Assembly: GCF_030285665.1 (NCBI RefSeq)
Contig: NZ_CP127295.1
Span: forward strand, 4,588,001-4,652,000
DNA from: Amycolatopsis mongoliensis
GTDB taxonomy: Bacteria; Actinomycetota; Actinomycetes; Mycobacteriales; Pseudonocardiaceae
DNA length: 64,000 nt
Direction of reading: 5' to 3'
The notes under the pieces were generated by a model. That model saw only the letters and a program-made list of their open reading frames with translations, had not been told where the DNA came from and searched no databases. This document shows positions 8,439-17,638 of this stretch, one piece after another. The position numbers and the translations under genes were made by a program. The number at the start of each line of letters is the position of its first letter. Positions within the stretch are counted from its first letter, which is position 1.

Positions 8439-10253
8439 ATGTACTTCGAGTTGCTCGGCACCTTGCGGGTCCAGCGTGACGGCGAGCGGGTGGACCTCGG
8501 CGGCCTGCGCCAGCAGCGGCTGCTGGTGATGCTGCTGCTCAGCGCGAACCGGGTGGTCGGCGCCGACCGGCTGCTGGAGGCCATGTGGGACGGCGAGCCG
8601 CCGGTGACCGCGCGAAGACAGCTGCACAACGCCGTCGCCGCGCTGAGACGCAGCTTCGGGGCGGCCAAGCACATCGTCGTCAAGGACGGTCCCGGCTACC
8701 GCATCACGGTGGACCCGCAGGACGTCGACGCGCACCGGTTCACCGCGATGGTCGCGTCGGCCTCCGCGGCGTCGGCCGCCGGCCGCGCCACTGCGGCCAT
8801 CGAGCTCCTGGAGGCCGCGCTCGCGCTGTGGAACGGGCCCGCGCTGTCGGGGCTGAACAACCCGGTGTTCGAGATCGTCGCCGCGCGGTTCGAGGAGAAC
8901 CGCTTGGCCGCGACCGAACGGCTCATCGGGCTGCGCCTGGACGGCGGCGAGGCGTCGGCGCTCGTGCCGCAGCTGGGCGAGCTCGTCTCGCGGCACCCGC
9001 TGCGGGAGGAGACGCGCAAGCTGCTGATGCTGGCCCTGCACCGGTGTGGCCGCACGCCCGATGCACTCACCGTGTACGAGCAGGGCCGGCGGAAGCTGCG
9101 TGACGAGCTGGGTGTCGACCCCGGGGCGAGCATCCGGGAGCTGTACGAACGGATCCTGCGCGACGACCGGCCGAAGCGCCGGCCCGAACCCGCGCCGGGC
9201 CGGTCGTTCCTGCCGTACGACACCGCCCACTTCACCGGCCGCGCCGAGGAGCTGCGGTCCCTGTCCGCGACCCGGCCGGCGGGCACCGCGCTGAGCATCC
9301 TGGCGATCGACGGGATGGCGGGCGCGGGCAAGACGACGCTGGCCGTCCGGCTCGCCCACCAGCTGGCGCACCGGTTTCCGGAGGGACACCTCTACATCGA
9401 CCTGCACGGGCACACGGCGGGCCAGGAGCCGCTCGACCCGGACGCGGCGCTGGAGCGGCTGCTGCTCGACTTCGGGCTGGCGCCGGACCGGATCCCCGGG
9501 GACAGCAGGCAGCGCGCGGCGCGCTGGCGCGCGGAGCTCGCCGAGCGGCGGGTCCTCGTGGTGCTGGACAACGCCCTCGACGCGCGGCAGGTCCGCCCGT
9601 TGCTGCCCGGCACGGGGAAGGCGCAGGTGATCATCACCAGCCGCCGTCGCCTGGCCGGCCTCGACGGGGTGACGTCGCGGTCGCTGGACGTGTTCACGCC
9701 GTCGGAGGCGGCGGCGCTGTTCGTCCGGATCGCGGGTACGGACCGCACGGCGGCGCGGCCGGACGCGGTCGCGGAGGTCGTGGAGCTCTGCGGGTACCTG
9801 CCGCTGGCCGTCGCGATCGCGGCGTGCCGGTTCCACAACCGTCCGGCGTGGTCCCTCGACGACCTGGCGTTCCGGCTGCGTGACCGCGTCACGCGGCTCG
9901 CCGAGCTGAGCCTCGAGGATCGCAGTGTGGCGTCGCGGTTCGAAGTGTCCTACGAGCGGTTGCCGGCCGCGCAGCGCCGGTTGTTCCGGGCGTTGGGCGC
10001 GTTCGCCGGTGAGGAGCTCGACGCGGCCGACGCGGCACTGCTGCTGGGAGAGCCGGTGCCGGAGGCGGAGCGGTTGCTGGAGGAGCTGTTCGACGCGCAC
10101 GTGCTGCGCCAGCGGGCCGCGGGGCGGTACCACTTCCACGACCTGGTCCGCGAGCACGCGCGCGCGAAGGCGGCGGAGCACGAGTCGGTGCTGACGACGT
10201 TCGGCCGGACGGCGCTGACCCCGGTCGCCGAGCTGGAGTGCAGCGTCGGCTGA
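8439..10253 (+). CDS. SARP family transcriptional activator (AfsR-like, without TPR domain)
   Basis: 604 residues; start ATG at 8439 behind GGGGGAGGA. Residues 1-95 form an OmpR-like winged helix (MYFELLGTLRVQRDGE...LRRSF), about 100-245 the bacterial transcriptional activation domain (ARKLLMLALHRCGRTPDAL, DELGVDPGA), and about 265-500 an NB-ARC ATPase with P-loop GMAGAGKTTLA near residue 291 and Walker B VLVVLDNA. The protein stops after the ATPase/winged-helix part, so the TPR domain of full AfsR is absent. SARPs activate antibiotic clusters by binding heptamer repeats spaced 11 bp. Such repeats stand at 10414-10442 before the next gene, so it is the likely cluster-situated activator. Confidence 0.92.
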   Translation: MYFELLGTLRVQRDGERVDLGGLRQQRLLVMLLLSANRVVGADRLLEAMWDGEPPVTARRQLHNAVAALRRSFGAAKHIVVKDGPGYRITVDPQDVDAHRFTAMVASASAASAAGRATAAIELLEAALALWNGPALSGLNNPVFEIVAARFEENRLAATERLIGLRLDGGEASALVPQLGELVSRHPLREETRKLLMLALHRCGRTPDALTVYEQGRRKLRDELGVDPGASIRELYERILRDDRPKRRPEPAPGRSFLPYDTAHFTGRAEELRSLSATRPAGTALSILAIDGMAGAGKTTLAVRLAHQLAHRFPEGHLYIDLHGHTAGQEPLDPDAALERLLLDFGLAPDRIPGDSRQRAARWRAELAERRVLVVLDNALDARQVRPLLPGTGKAQVIITSRRRLAGLDGVTSRSLDVFTPSEAAALFVRIAGTDRTAARPDAVAEVVELCGYLPLAVAIAACRFHNRPAWSLDDLAFRLRDRVTRLAELSLEDRSVASRFEVSYERLPAAQRRLFRALGAFAGEELDAADAALLLGEPVPEAERLLEELFDAHVLRQRAAGRYHFHDLVREHARAKAAEHESVLTTFGRTALTPVAELECSVG

Positions 10254-10256
10254 ACC

Positions 10257-10347
10257 GCTTTCCCCGCCGGCATTCCGCCGTACCCGCACGGACGGCACGG
10301 TGCCGGACGCCGTGTCGTCCAGTCGTCCGCACCCCGGCGGGAAAGCC
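10257..10347. other. Long-range inverted repeat after the SARP gene
   Basis: GCTTTCCCCGCCGG at 10257-10270 is complementary, apart from one extra C, to CCGGCGGGAAAGC at 10335-10347. Between them is a small hairpin GGCAC-G-GTGCC. It may serve as the terminator of the SARP gene, isolating it from the operon; there is no T-run. Confidence 0.3.
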
Positions 10348-10413
10348 GCCGTCGGTGACCGCGTGACCCCGCTTCGTCACGGCAATATCCGTTGTCCCGC
10401 AACGCCATCGCCG

Positions 10414-10442
10414 CCGATGCAGCACCGATGCGTCGCCGATGG
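10414..10442 (+). promoter_or_regulatory. Candidate SARP binding site: three heptamers at 11-bp spacing
   Basis: CCGATGC at 10414-10420, CCGATGC at 10425-10431 and CCGATGG at 10436-10442 are separated by exactly 4 bp each (AGCA, GTCG). Tandem heptamers with a 4-bp spacer just upstream of the -10 element are the published architecture of SARP targets. A CATCCT hexamer follows 10 bp later at 10453-10458. The first biosynthetic gene starts at 10505. The adjacent SARP gene is the obvious regulator. Confidence 0.65.
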
Positions 10443-10504
10443 ACCGGACCGGCATCCTCGGTCGTGGAGTCGGAAGCCGCGGTCCCGCAGCAGAAAGTGA
10501 TGCC

Positions 10505-12169
10505 ATGGAGTTCACCCACAAGACTGTCCTGAGCCCCGAGCTGCGCGCCCGGGTGCTCGCCGATCCGAGCATCGGCGGGGGAAACCTGCTGCCCGCGATG
10601 CTCGAGCTCAACCCGTACCCGGACGAGCCCTTCATCCACTCGCTCACGCCGATCCCGTACACCGACGGCGGAACGAAGCACTGGTTCAGCCTGCGGGACC
10701 TCGACCACCTCGTGCAGAGCTGGTCGGTCTGGTACCTCGAGCAGGGCGTGCGGCCGCACGACCGGGTCGCCGTCTTCCCGCCGGACTCCATCCAGTACTT
10801 CCTGCACCTTTCGGCGCTCGCGCAGATCGGCGCGATCTCCATGCTGATCAACAGCAACGCGAAGCGCGACAGCGCGGCCGCCCTGATCGAGCGCAGCGGC
10901 GCGATCGGCCTTTACACCGACGCGGAGCGCCTCGCCCGGGTCGCGCCGGACCTCGACCGGCTGAACCTCGAGTGGGTCCACACCGACCAGGCGGGGCCGC
11001 CGCCGGCGGTCCTGCCGGACGCCGACCGGTTCCGCCATCACCCGGACGACCCCGTCGGCCTGATGCACTCCTCCGGCACCACCGGCCTGCCGAAGCCCGT
11101 CATCCACACCAGCAAGACCATTTTGGACGGCCCGAAGTGGCGGGCGGTGAACTACCGGGAAGAGCCGGACGCGCTCATCCTGAACGCGCTTCCCCAGTCG
11201 CACCAGGGCTGTGTGTCGTTCAACGCCTACGCCGTGCTGGGCGGCCAGCCGATGGTCGTGCACCGGGACGTCACCGGCGCCGAGCTCGCCGAGGCCGTCG
11301 AGACGCACAAGCCGAGCATGGTCATGGCGTTCGGCCACGCCTACCCGGAGCTCGCGGCCATCGAGACACCGAAGGGCGCGCTCGACTCGGTCAACATCTG
11401 GGTGTCCATGGCGGACGCCATCCACGAGCGGCACCTGAAGAACATCCTCGGCCGCCGGTCGCCGGAGCTGCCGCCGGCCGCGTTCCTCGACCGGCTCGGC
11501 ACCACCGAGCTGGGCTGGGGCGTGCTCATGCAGCCGCGCACCCTGGCGACCGAGCGCAACGACCGCTGCGTCGGCAAGTCGGTCGGGTACGCCGAGGTCG
11601 CGATCGTGCGGGAGAACGGCACGCTCGCCGAACCCTACGAATACGGCTTCCTCGGCGCGAAACCGCCGTCGATGACCGTCGGGTACTGGGGCAACCAGGA
11701 CACCTACTACCGCAGCAAGCTCGCCGGGTACTGGCTGACCGGGGACGTCGCCTACCGGGACGAAGAGGGCAACTTCTACCAGGTCGACCGCGCGGTCGAC
11801 GTCGTGCACACGGCCGCCGGGCCCGGTTACTCGGTGCAGATGGAAGAGCTCATCCTCAACGAGGTCGCCGGCGTCGAGGACTGCACCGTCGTGGCCGGCG
11901 GCTACGGCGGGGAAAAGGTGGCCGTGGCCGTCGTGACCGGCCGGGACGTGGACGCCGAGAAGGTGCTGTTCGCGGCCAACGAAGCCCTGCGGGCGCACGG
12001 GAAGCCCGAGCTGTCCGTCGTCGAGGTCGCCACCGGCGGCGACGACTTCCCGCTCGGGGTCACCGGGAAGTCGCTCAAGCGCTTCCTCCGGGACAAGTAC
12101 AAGGACCTCGCCGTCCACGTCCGTGACCGCCGGGGCAAAAGCCTCGCCACCAGCGACGCGCTGGTGTGA
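10505..12169 (+). CDS. AMP-forming adenylating enzyme (ANL superfamily), candidate diazotase or acyl activator
   Basis: 554 residues. Core motifs: SSGTTGLPKPVIHT (phosphate loop, near residue 188), GTTELGWG, GYWLTGDVAYRDEEGNFY (near 409) and the C-terminal catalytic lysine in LGVTGKSLKR (near 522). The usual RGR hinge is replaced by VDRAVD. The family makes acyl-AMP; CreM in the cremeomycin pathway is a family member that instead uses nitrite for diazotisation. Because a CreE/CreD-like pair lies two genes downstream, a nitrite-using role is plausible, but a carboxylate-activating role is equally possible. It is the first gene after the SARP site; start ATG 10505, weak ribosome site. Confidence 0.82.
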   Translation: MEFTHKTVLSPELRARVLADPSIGGGNLLPAMLELNPYPDEPFIHSLTPIPYTDGGTKHWFSLRDLDHLVQSWSVWYLEQGVRPHDRVAVFPPDSIQYFLHLSALAQIGAISMLINSNAKRDSAAALIERSGAIGLYTDAERLARVAPDLDRLNLEWVHTDQAGPPPAVLPDADRFRHHPDDPVGLMHSSGTTGLPKPVIHTSKTILDGPKWRAVNYREEPDALILNALPQSHQGCVSFNAYAVLGGQPMVVHRDVTGAELAEAVETHKPSMVMAFGHAYPELAAIETPKGALDSVNIWVSMADAIHERHLKNILGRRSPELPPAAFLDRLGTTELGWGVLMQPRTLATERNDRCVGKSVGYAEVAIVRENGTLAEPYEYGFLGAKPPSMTVGYWGNQDTYYRSKLAGYWLTGDVAYRDEEGNFYQVDRAVDVVHTAAGPGYSVQMEELILNEVAGVEDCTVVAGGYGGEKVAVAVVTGRDVDAEKVLFAANEALRAHGKPELSVVEVATGGDDFPLGVTGKSLKRFLRDKYKDLAVHVRDRRGKSLATSDALV

Positions 12170-12195
12170 GCCTCCTTCGAGAAGAGAAGATCGCC

Positions 12196-13233
12196 GTGAC
12201 CGACCAAGACGCCCTGCTCGTGTTCGATGAGACCGTGACCCGCGCCCGGGTCGACGGCTGGCTGCGGTACCTGGAGTCCGCGGGTACGCCGACGCAGATG
12301 TACCGGCTCGGTGCCAGTCACGTCCTGCCGGTGTCCGGAGTGGACAATGCCGATCTGCTCGCCGCGGCGGCGGACCTGCCGGTCCCGACCCGGCGCGTGC
12401 CGCGGGGCGGTGAGCCGTGGCTGGGCCGCCGGGAGATCCGCCCGGCCGGCACCGAGGTCGCCCTCGGCCCCACCACGATCGGCGACGGCTCGGTCGTGGT
12501 GATCGCCGGCCCGTGCGCGGTCGAGACGCCGGAGCAGATGCTCGCCACGGCGGAGCTCGTCGCCGAGTACGGTGCCGTCGGCCTGCGCGGCGGGGTCTTC
12601 AAGCCGCGGACGTCGCCACACTCGTTCCAGGGCCTCGGGTTCACCGGGCTCGAGCTGCTCGTCGAGGCGCGGAAGAAGACGGGCCTGCCGTTCGTGACCG
12701 AGGTCGTCGACCCCGAGCACGTCAAGCGGCTGGCCGAAGTCGTGGACGGCTTCCAGATCGGTGCGCGGAACATGCAGAACTTCGCGCTGCTGAGCGCGGT
12801 GGGCCAGAGCGGCCTGCCGGTCGTGCTCAAGCGCGGGTTCGGCTGCACCGTCGAGGAGACGCTCGCCGCCGGGGAGTACCTGCTCATGGAGGGCAACGAC
12901 CAGGTGGTGCTGTGCGAACGCGGCATCCGCACGTTCGAGCCGTCGTCGCGGTTCACGCTCGACCTGACGGCGGTGGCGCTGTGGAAGCAGCGCACCCACC
13001 TGCCGGTCATCGTCGACCCGAGCCATTCGGGCGGCCGGCCGGAGCTGGTGGAACCGCTGTCGCTCGCCGCGATCGCGGCCGGGGCGGACGCGCTGCTCGT
13101 CGACGTCCACGTCCGGCCGGAGGAGGCCTTGTGCGACGCGAAGCAGGCGCTGCGGCCGGAGCAGTTCGCCGGGCTGATGACCCGGCTCGCCGGCGCCGCG
13201 GCCGGGCTGGGCCGGAGCCTGCAGAGACGCTGA
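12196..13233 (+). CDS. Type I (KDO8P-synthase-like) DAHP synthase
   Basis: 345 residues from GTG 12196, preceded by GAGAAGAGAAG; a GTG at 12166 overlapping the previous stop would add ten residues. Motifs: VVIAGPCAVETPEQML, GVFKPRTSPHSFQGLG, QIGARNMQNF and VDPSHSGG. It condenses PEP with erythrose 4-phosphate, the first step of the shikimate pathway. An N-terminal ferredoxin-like regulatory stretch of about 80 residues is present. Actinomycetes normally use the unrelated type II enzyme for primary metabolism, so this copy probably serves the cluster by raising chorismate supply, in line with the TrpE/TrpG-like genes at 25277-27195. Confidence 0.9.
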   Translation: MTDQDALLVFDETVTRARVDGWLRYLESAGTPTQMYRLGASHVLPVSGVDNADLLAAAADLPVPTRRVPRGGEPWLGRREIRPAGTEVALGPTTIGDGSVVVIAGPCAVETPEQMLATAELVAEYGAVGLRGGVFKPRTSPHSFQGLGFTGLELLVEARKKTGLPFVTEVVDPEHVKRLAEVVDGFQIGARNMQNFALLSAVGQSGLPVVLKRGFGCTVEETLAAGEYLLMEGNDQVVLCERGIRTFEPSSRFTLDLTAVALWKQRTHLPVIVDPSHSGGRPELVEPLSLAAIAAGADALLVDVHVRPEEALCDAKQALRPEQFAGLMTRLAGAAAGLGRSLQRR

Positions 13234-13239
13234 CCAACC

Positions 13240-13285
13240 GTCGTGAGTGGTTAGGGCGGTTCTAACCGCCCTAACCACTCACGAC
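13240..13285. repeat. Intergenic palindrome, copy 2 of the GTCGTGAGTG family
   Basis: 22-bp perfect arms starting GTCGTGAGTGGTTAGGG, loop CT. Unlike copies 1, 4 and 5 it lies between two co-directional genes of one operon (DAHP synthase and the flavin monooxygenase), so here it may cause partial termination or protect and process the transcript. Confidence 0.85.
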
Positions 13286-13305
13286 CCGTACGGGAGCAGG
13301 AGACA

Positions 13306-15234
13306 GTGTTCGGGGAGACGTCGGAGATCGCCGTGGTCGGGCTCGGCCCGCGTGGGCTGTCGGTCGCGGAACGGCTGAGCGCCAACGTGGGCGCGCTCGT
13401 GCCGCGGGGCCACCGGCTCGTGGTGCACCTCGTCGACCCGCGGCTGGCCGACGGCGGCCAGGTGTGGCGCAGCACGCAGGACCGCCTGCTGCTGATGAAC
13501 ACCGTCGCCGGCCAGGTGACGATGTTCGTCGACGAGACCGTCGACTGCGCGGGTCCGGTCGTGCGTGGCCCGAGCCTGTACGAGTGGGCGCGCTCGATCG
13601 CCCTGCTCGGCAGCCCGGCCGTGCCGGACGCCGTCCGGGCCGAAGCGGAGGCACTGGGCCCGGACGACTACCCGTCGCGGGCGTTCTACGGCAGCTACCT
13701 GCGCTGGACGCGGCGGCGGATCACCCGGACCGCACCGCCCTCGCTGCGGTTCGTGGCCCACCAGGCGCTGGCGGTGGACGTCCGGGACGCCCCCGACGGC
13801 CGGCAGGACGTCCTGCTGGACGACGGCACGACCGTCGGCGGGCTGGCCGCCGTCGTGCTCGCGCTGGGGCACCAGCCGCACGAGCTCAGCCCGGCCGAAG
13901 CGGACCTGAACGGGTACGCCGAGCGGCACGGCCTGCGCTACTTCCCGCCGGGCAACCCGGCCGACGAACCGGCGGACGTGCCCGCGGGGGAGCCGGTGCT
14001 CCTGCGCGGGATGGGCCTGAACTTCTTCGACCACCTGGCCCTGCTCACCCTCGGGCGCGGCGGCGAGTTCACCCGCGAGCCGGGCGGCACGCTGAAGTAC
14101 GTGCCGTCCGGCCGCGAACCGCGGCTGGTCGCCGGGTCGCGGCGCGGGGTTCCGTACCAGGCCCGCGCCCGCAACGAGAAGGGTGCTTCCGGCCGGCACG
14201 AACCGCGGTTCCTCACGGCCGAGGTGATCGGCAGGCTGCGGGACGGTGCCGACTTCCGCCGCGACGTCTGGCCGCTGATCGACCAGGAGGTCCGCACGGT
14301 CTTCTACGCGGCCCGAGTGCGCGAGCGGGGGTGCGCCTGCGACGCCGGGGAGTTCACCGAGGCGTTCGCGGCGGCCGGGCCCGCCGAGGTGCCGCTCGAG
14401 GGCGACCCGCTGGCCGTGCGGGAGACCGAGGCCCAGCGGATCGTCCTGGCCAAGTTCGGGCTCGACCGCGGCTGGGACTGGCGGCGGATCGCGAGGCCCT
14501 ACCCGGCCGCCGACCTCGCGTCGACGGCGACCTTCCGCGCTTGGCTGCGGTCCTCTGTGGACACCGAGCTGGCGGAGGCGCGCAAGGGCAACGTGACCGG
14601 CCCGCTCAAGGCGGCCACGGACGTCCTGCGCGACCTGCGCAACGAGATCCGGCTGGTCGTCGACCACGGCGGGATCACCGGCGCCTCCTACCGCGACGAC
14701 CTGCGGCGGTGGTACATGCCGCTCAACGCGTACCTGTCGATCGGGCCGCCCGCCGAGCGCGTCGAGCAGTTCGGCGCGCTCCTGGACGCGGGCGTGCTCG
14801 AAGTTCTCGGCCCGGACCTGCGGATCGAGGGCTCCGGCGGCCGGTTCGTCGCGCGGTCGGCCGCGTGCCCCGACGTCGTCGTCCGTGCGAAGGCGCTAAT
14901 CGAGGCCCGCCTGCCGGACACCGACCTGCGGCGGACGACGGACCCGCTGCTGCGTGCGTTGCTGGCGCGCGGGGAGTGCCGCCCGTACCGCATCGGGGAG
15001 TTCGAGACCGGCGGCCTGGCGGTCACGCGCCGGCCGTACCACGTACTGGACGCCGGCGACCGCCCGCACCCGCGGCGGTTCGCGTTCGGCGTGCCGACGG
15101 AAGCCGTGCACTGGGTGACCGCGGCGGGCATCCGGCCCGGCGTCAACTCGGTGATCCTCGGCGACGCGGACGCGATCGCCCGCTCGTGCCTGCGCATCGC
15201 CGCGGCGCGCGCCGACCTGGAGAGGACCGCATGA
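13306..15234 (+). CDS. FAD/NAD(P)-binding monooxygenase, CreE-like (aspartate to nitrosuccinate)
   Basis: 642 residues; GTG start with GGGAGCAGGAGA upstream. The N-terminal dinucleotide fold is IAVVGLGPRGLSVAERL with the glycine motif at residues 12-17. An FAD/NAD(P)-binding module and a long C-terminal part follow (RPGVNSVILGDADAIARSC near the end). This large FAD_NAD-binding class includes CreE, which oxidises L-aspartate to nitrosuccinate. The assignment rests on size, fold and especially on the next gene: an aspartase/fumarase-superfamily lyase overlapping by 4 bp, the same pairing as creE-creD. Other FAD enzymes of this class have unknown roles, so the substrate is inferred. Confidence 0.72.
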   Translation: MFGETSEIAVVGLGPRGLSVAERLSANVGALVPRGHRLVVHLVDPRLADGGQVWRSTQDRLLLMNTVAGQVTMFVDETVDCAGPVVRGPSLYEWARSIALLGSPAVPDAVRAEAEALGPDDYPSRAFYGSYLRWTRRRITRTAPPSLRFVAHQALAVDVRDAPDGRQDVLLDDGTTVGGLAAVVLALGHQPHELSPAEADLNGYAERHGLRYFPPGNPADEPADVPAGEPVLLRGMGLNFFDHLALLTLGRGGEFTREPGGTLKYVPSGREPRLVAGSRRGVPYQARARNEKGASGRHEPRFLTAEVIGRLRDGADFRRDVWPLIDQEVRTVFYAARVRERGCACDAGEFTEAFAAAGPAEVPLEGDPLAVRETEAQRIVLAKFGLDRGWDWRRIARPYPAADLASTATFRAWLRSSVDTELAEARKGNVTGPLKAATDVLRDLRNEIRLVVDHGGITGASYRDDLRRWYMPLNAYLSIGPPAERVEQFGALLDAGVLEVLGPDLRIEGSGGRFVARSAACPDVVVRAKALIEARLPDTDLRRTTDPLLRALLARGECRPYRIGEFETGGLAVTRRPYHVLDAGDRPHPRRFAFGVPTEAVHWVTAAGIRPGVNSVILGDADAIARSCLRIAAARADLERTA

Positions 15235-16550
15235 GTGAGCTGCTCGCCCCCGCGTGGGCCGCGACCGGCGCCGCCGAGCTCGTCGGTGAGCGTGCGCTGC
15301 TGACCGCGATGCTCGACACCGAGGTCGCGCTCGCCGAGGCTCAGGCCGAGCTGGGCGTGATCCCCGAAACCGCGGCCAAGGCCATCCGCGCCGCCGCCGT
15401 CCCGGAGAACCTGGACGCCGCGGCCATCGCCGAGGGCGTCCGGGAGACGGCGAACCCCGTGGTCGCGTTCGTCGCCGGGCTCACCGCGGCGGTCGACCCG
15501 GCCGCCGCCGAGTACGTGCACCGGGGCAGCACCAGCCAGGACATCCTCGACACCGCCCTGATGCTGCTGTGCGCGGCCGTCCTCGACCGCGTCGAGCGCG
15601 ATCTGCTGACCACCGCGCGGAGCCTGGCCGGGCACGTCCGGGCGCACCGGGACACGCCGATGGCCGGGCGCACGCTGACCCAGCACGCCGTGCCGGTCAC
15701 GTTCGGGCTCAAGGCGGCGACCTGGCTGCACCTCGTGCTCGACGCCGTCGAGCGGGTGCGCCGGGCCCGAGCGGGCCTGCCGGTCTCGCTGGGCGGCGCG
15801 GCGGGGACGCTCGCCGCCTACCAGGAGTACGGCCCCGGCTCGCCGGAGCTGCCCGACCGCGTGGCGGAAAAGCTGGGGCTGGCCCCGCAAGTGCTGCCGT
15901 GGCACGGGATCCGGACACCGATCGCGGACGTCGCGTCGGCGCTGCTGGTCACCACCGGCGCGCTCGGCAAGATCGCCGCGGACGTCCTCGTGCTGTCGCG
16001 CACCGAGATCGGCGAGGTCGGCGAGGAGCGGGTGCCGGGCCGCGGGGCGTCCTCGGCCATGCCGCAGAAGCACAACCCGGTGTTCGCGACGCTGGTGGCG
16101 ACCGCGGCCCGGCAGCTGCCGCCGCTCGCCGTCGTGCTCTTCCAGTCGATGACCGCCGAGGACGAACGCTCGTCCGGCGGCTGGCACGCGGAATGGCAAC
16201 CGCTGCAGGACGCCCTGCGCATCGCGGCCGGCGCCGCCGCGAACGCCGTCCGCCTGGCCGAAACCCTGCGGGTGCGCCCCGAAGCGATGGCGGCGAACCT
16301 GCGGCTCACCCGGGGCGCGATCGTCTCCGAGCGCGTCAACGCCGTCCTGGCGCCGAAGCTCGGCAAGGCCGCGGCGAAGCGCCTGCTGGCCGAGGCGTCC
16401 GCCGAAGCCGAACGCACCGGGGCGGACCTGGCCGACCTGCTCGGCGTCGGCGTTCCCCCGGGCCTGCTGGACCCGGCGGCCTACACCGGGCTCGCCGGCC
16501 CCCTGGCCGACCGGGCCCTGGCCCGCTACGAACGCGAGGAGCGCTCATGA
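15231..16550 (+). CDS. Aspartase/fumarase superfamily lyase, CreD-like (nitrosuccinate lyase candidate)
   Basis: 439 residues, ATG overlapping the previous stop. Superfamily features: HRGSTSQDILDTALML (near residue 95), TLTQHAVPVTFG and the flexible loop signature SSAMPQKHNPV (near residue 274). It is closest in style to 3-carboxy-muconate cycloisomerase and adenylosuccinate lyase, the group to which CreD belongs. CreD splits nitrosuccinate into fumarate and nitrous acid. Tight coupling to the CreE-like gene supports this role; no protocatechuate catabolic genes or purine genes lie nearby that would support the alternatives. Confidence 0.75.
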   Translation: MSELLAPAWAATGAAELVGERALLTAMLDTEVALAEAQAELGVIPETAAKAIRAAAVPENLDAAAIAEGVRETANPVVAFVAGLTAAVDPAAAEYVHRGSTSQDILDTALMLLCAAVLDRVERDLLTTARSLAGHVRAHRDTPMAGRTLTQHAVPVTFGLKAATWLHLVLDAVERVRRARAGLPVSLGGAAGTLAAYQEYGPGSPELPDRVAEKLGLAPQVLPWHGIRTPIADVASALLVTTGALGKIAADVLVLSRTEIGEVGEERVPGRGASSAMPQKHNPVFATLVATAARQLPPLAVVLFQSMTAEDERSSGGWHAEWQPLQDALRIAAGAAANAVRLAETLRVRPEAMAANLRLTRGAIVSERVNAVLAPKLGKAAAKRLLAEASAEAERTGADLADLLGVGVPPGLLDPAAYTGLAGPLADRALARYEREERS

Positions 16551-17638
16551 CCAGCCTGGAGTTCGCGCCCGAGCGCGTCGAGCCGATGCCCGCCGAACAG
16601 CGCGAAGAACTGCTGCGCATGCCCGGCTTCGGCTCGCTCTACTCCGATCACATGGTGACCGCGCGGTGGAGCGCCGCCCGCGGCTGGCACGACGCCCGGA
16701 CCGGGCCGCTCGCCGCGTTCACCCTGCACCCCGCCACCATGGCGTTCCACTATGGACAGACGATCTTCGAAGGGCTGAAGGCATTCTGGCGCGCGGACGG
16801 GCGGCGGGTGCTCTTCCGGCCCCGCGACCACGCCGCCCGGTTCGCGCGGTCGGCCCGCCGGATGGCCATGCCCGAGCTGGCCGAGGCGGACTTCGTCGCG
16901 GCGGCGGAGGCGCTGCTGCGCGTCGACGGCGACTGGGTGCCGGGCGCGCGCGGCCACAGCTTCTACCTGCGGCCGTTCATGATCGCGGCCGAGACGCACC
17001 TGTCCAACCGGCCGGCCGAGGAGTACCTGTTCGCCGTGATCGGCAGCCCCGCCCGGCCCGCCGCGGCCGAGCCGGCCCCGATCCGGCTGTGGGCGTCGCC
17101 GGAGTACGTCCGCGCGGCCGGCGGCGGCACCGGCACGATCAAGTGCGGCGGAAACTACGGCGGGTCGTACGTCGCGCAGCGGGAGGCTGCCGAACACGGC
17201 TGCCACCAGGTCGTCTGGCTGGATGCGCGCGAGCGCCGGTACGTCGAGGAGGTCGGCGGCTCCAACCTGTTCTTCGTCGAGGGCGACCGGCTCGTCACGC
17301 CGCCGTTGAGCGGCACGCTGCTGGCCGGCATCACCCGCGACTCGATCCTGCGGCTCGCCGGGCGGCTCGGCCTGAGCGTCGCCGAAGAGCCGGTCGCCCT
17401 CGACGACTGGGCGCGCGGCTGCCGGGAGGGGCGCATCACCGAGACGTTCGCGTGCGGTACCGCGCGCGCCGTCACGCCGGTCGGGCACGCCGTGACCCCG
17501 GACGGCGAGTGGGCGGTCGGCGACGGCACCACCGGCCCGGTCACCCGCCGCCTGCTGAACGCGCTGCTCGACGTCCAGTACGGCCAGGCGCCCGACGAGT
17601 TCGGCTGGCTGCACGCCGTCACCCCGGGTCGTGAGTGA
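16547..17638 (+). CDS. Class IV aminotransferase, branched-chain (IlvE) type
   Basis: 363 residues, ATGA overlap with the lyase. Motifs: [14 protein letters not shown] (substrate loop), the PLP lysine in [13 protein letters not shown] near residue 199, [11 protein letters not shown] and [15 protein letters not shown]. It resembles BCATs, which move the amino group between glutamate and branched-chain 2-oxo acids, more than aminodeoxychorismate lyase. In this cluster it could make or recycle an amino acid building block for the ATP-grasp ligases. Its stop codon lies inside the left arm of palindrome copy 3. Confidence 0.88.
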   Translation: MTSLEFAPERVEPMPAEQREELLRMPGFGSLYSDHMVTARWSAARGWHDARTGPLAAFTLHPATMAFHYGQTIFEGLKAFWRADGRRVLFRPRDHAARFARSARRMAMPELAEADFVAAAEALLRVDGDWVPGARGHSFYLRPFMIAAETHLSNRPAEEYLFAVIGSPARPAAAEPAPIRLWASPEYVRAAGGGTGTIKCGGNYGGSYVAQREAAEHGCHQVVWLDARERRYVEEVGGSNLFFVEGDRLVTPPLSGTLLAGITRDSILRLAGRLGLSVAEEPVALDDWARGCREGRITETFACGTARAVTPVGHAVTPDGEWAVGDGTTGPVTRRLLNALLDVQYGQAPDEFGWLHAVTPGRE

